DNA of 5,347 nucleotides, from assembly GCA_025350365.1 (NCBI GenBank), contig JANXXY010000047.1, positions 1 through 5,347 on the forward strand, read 5' to 3'. Numbering within the stretch: position 1 is the stretch's first letter; each line of letters starts with the position of its first letter. Position numbers and translations under genes: made by a program. The notes beneath the pieces were generated by a model. It did not search any database. It saw only the letters and a program-made list of their open reading frames with translations, and was not told the origin of the DNA. Below, piece by piece: positions 5,097 through 5,347 of the stretch. This DNA is from Bacteroidales bacterium. Its GTDB lineage: Bacteria; Bacteroidota; Bacteroidia; Bacteroidales; JAAUTT01.

Positions 5097-5347
5097 ATGA
5101 ACAGAAAACTCAGAATGGGCATGGTTGGTGGCGGAAGCGATGCCTTTATAGGCGCCATCCACCGTTTGGCAGCTTTTATGGATGGGCAAATTGAATTGGT
5201 TTGCGGATGTTTTAGCATAAATCCTGAAATCTCGATTTCATCGGGAAAATCTTATTATCTTCCTGATAACAGAGTCTATAAATCCTATAAAGAAATGTTC
5301 GAGAATGAAGTGAAGTTGCCGGTTGGAGAGCGAATGGACTTTGTAAC
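5097..5347 (+). CDS. Gfo/Idh/MocA-family oxidoreductase, N-terminal part (runs off window)
   Basis: The first 83 residues and part of codon 84 are present with no stop before the window end; family members usually have about 350-400 residues. The protein opens with RKLRMGMVGGGSDAFIGAIH, a glycine-rich dinucleotide-binding loop (G8, G11-G13) in the form typical of a Gfo/Idh/MocA clade often encoded next to TIM-barrel sugar isomerases. The second half of a Rossmann unit follows (IELVCGCFS, about 32-40), then VYKSYKEMF, and the piece ends at MDFV, where the usual strand before the NAD-contacting proline would begin. There is no signal peptide or twin-arginine motif, so this copy should be cytoplasmic, unlike the gene at 2536. 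The catalytic EKP segment lies outside the window. It probably performs the cytoplasmic redox step on the product of the upstream enzymes; the substrate is unknown. Confidence 0.82.
   Translation, partial: MNRKLRMGMVGGGSDAFIGAIHRLAAFMDGQIELVCGCFSINPEISISSGKSYYLPDNRVYKSYKEMFENEVKLPVGERMDFV

Noticed and set aside
1..5347. CRISPR array, insertion sequence, tRNA or rRNA
   Set aside because: I saw no regularly spaced repeats, transposase motifs, terminal inverted repeats or tRNA-like cloverleaf sequence on reading both strands.

Overview
The window looks like chromosomal DNA of a member of the Bacteroidota, probably an anaerobic or facultative one. The DNA is AT-rich. None of the five genes has a Shine-Dalgarno sequence. 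Promoter-like sites fit the Bacteroidota form (TTTG, about 20 bases, TAnnTTTG). A methylmalonyl-CoA epimerase gene fits the succinate-propionate pathway common in this phylum. No species can be named from the sequence alone.

Layout. Positions 48-449 on the minus strand encode methylmalonyl-CoA epimerase. A 485-base non-coding stretch (450-934) separates it from everything else and holds diverging promoter candidates and two palindromic sites. Four plus-strand genes follow. The first (935-2485) is a membrane-anchored tetraheme NapC/NirT-type cytochrome c fused to a SUMF1 (formylglycine-generating-enzyme-like) domain. The second (2536-3924) is a Gfo/Idh/MocA oxidoreductase with a Tat signal and a lipobox. 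A strong intrinsic terminator (3942-3980) closes this pair. The third (4050-4964) is a Tat-exported TIM-barrel sugar isomerase/epimerase-like protein, preceded by a perfect -7 promoter element. The fourth (5097 to past the window end) is a second Gfo/Idh/MocA oxidoreductase, without an export signal and cut off by the window.

How the genes may work together (inference). Pairs of a Gfo/Idh/MocA dehydrogenase and a TIM-barrel epimerase/isomerase carry out 3-keto-sugar or inositol chemistry in several bacteria, such as E. coli YcjS/YcjR. Here one dehydrogenase and the isomerase carry Tat signals and so probably act in the periplasm. The second dehydrogenase appears cytoplasmic. The tetraheme cytochrome lies 50 bases upstream of the exported dehydrogenase and could link periplasmic redox chemistry to the quinone pool. 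The cytochrome-SUMF1 fusion is the most unusual object in the window, and its SUMF1 domain lacks both catalytic cysteines of true formylglycine-generating enzymes. The link between the cytochrome and sugar oxidation rests on gene position only.
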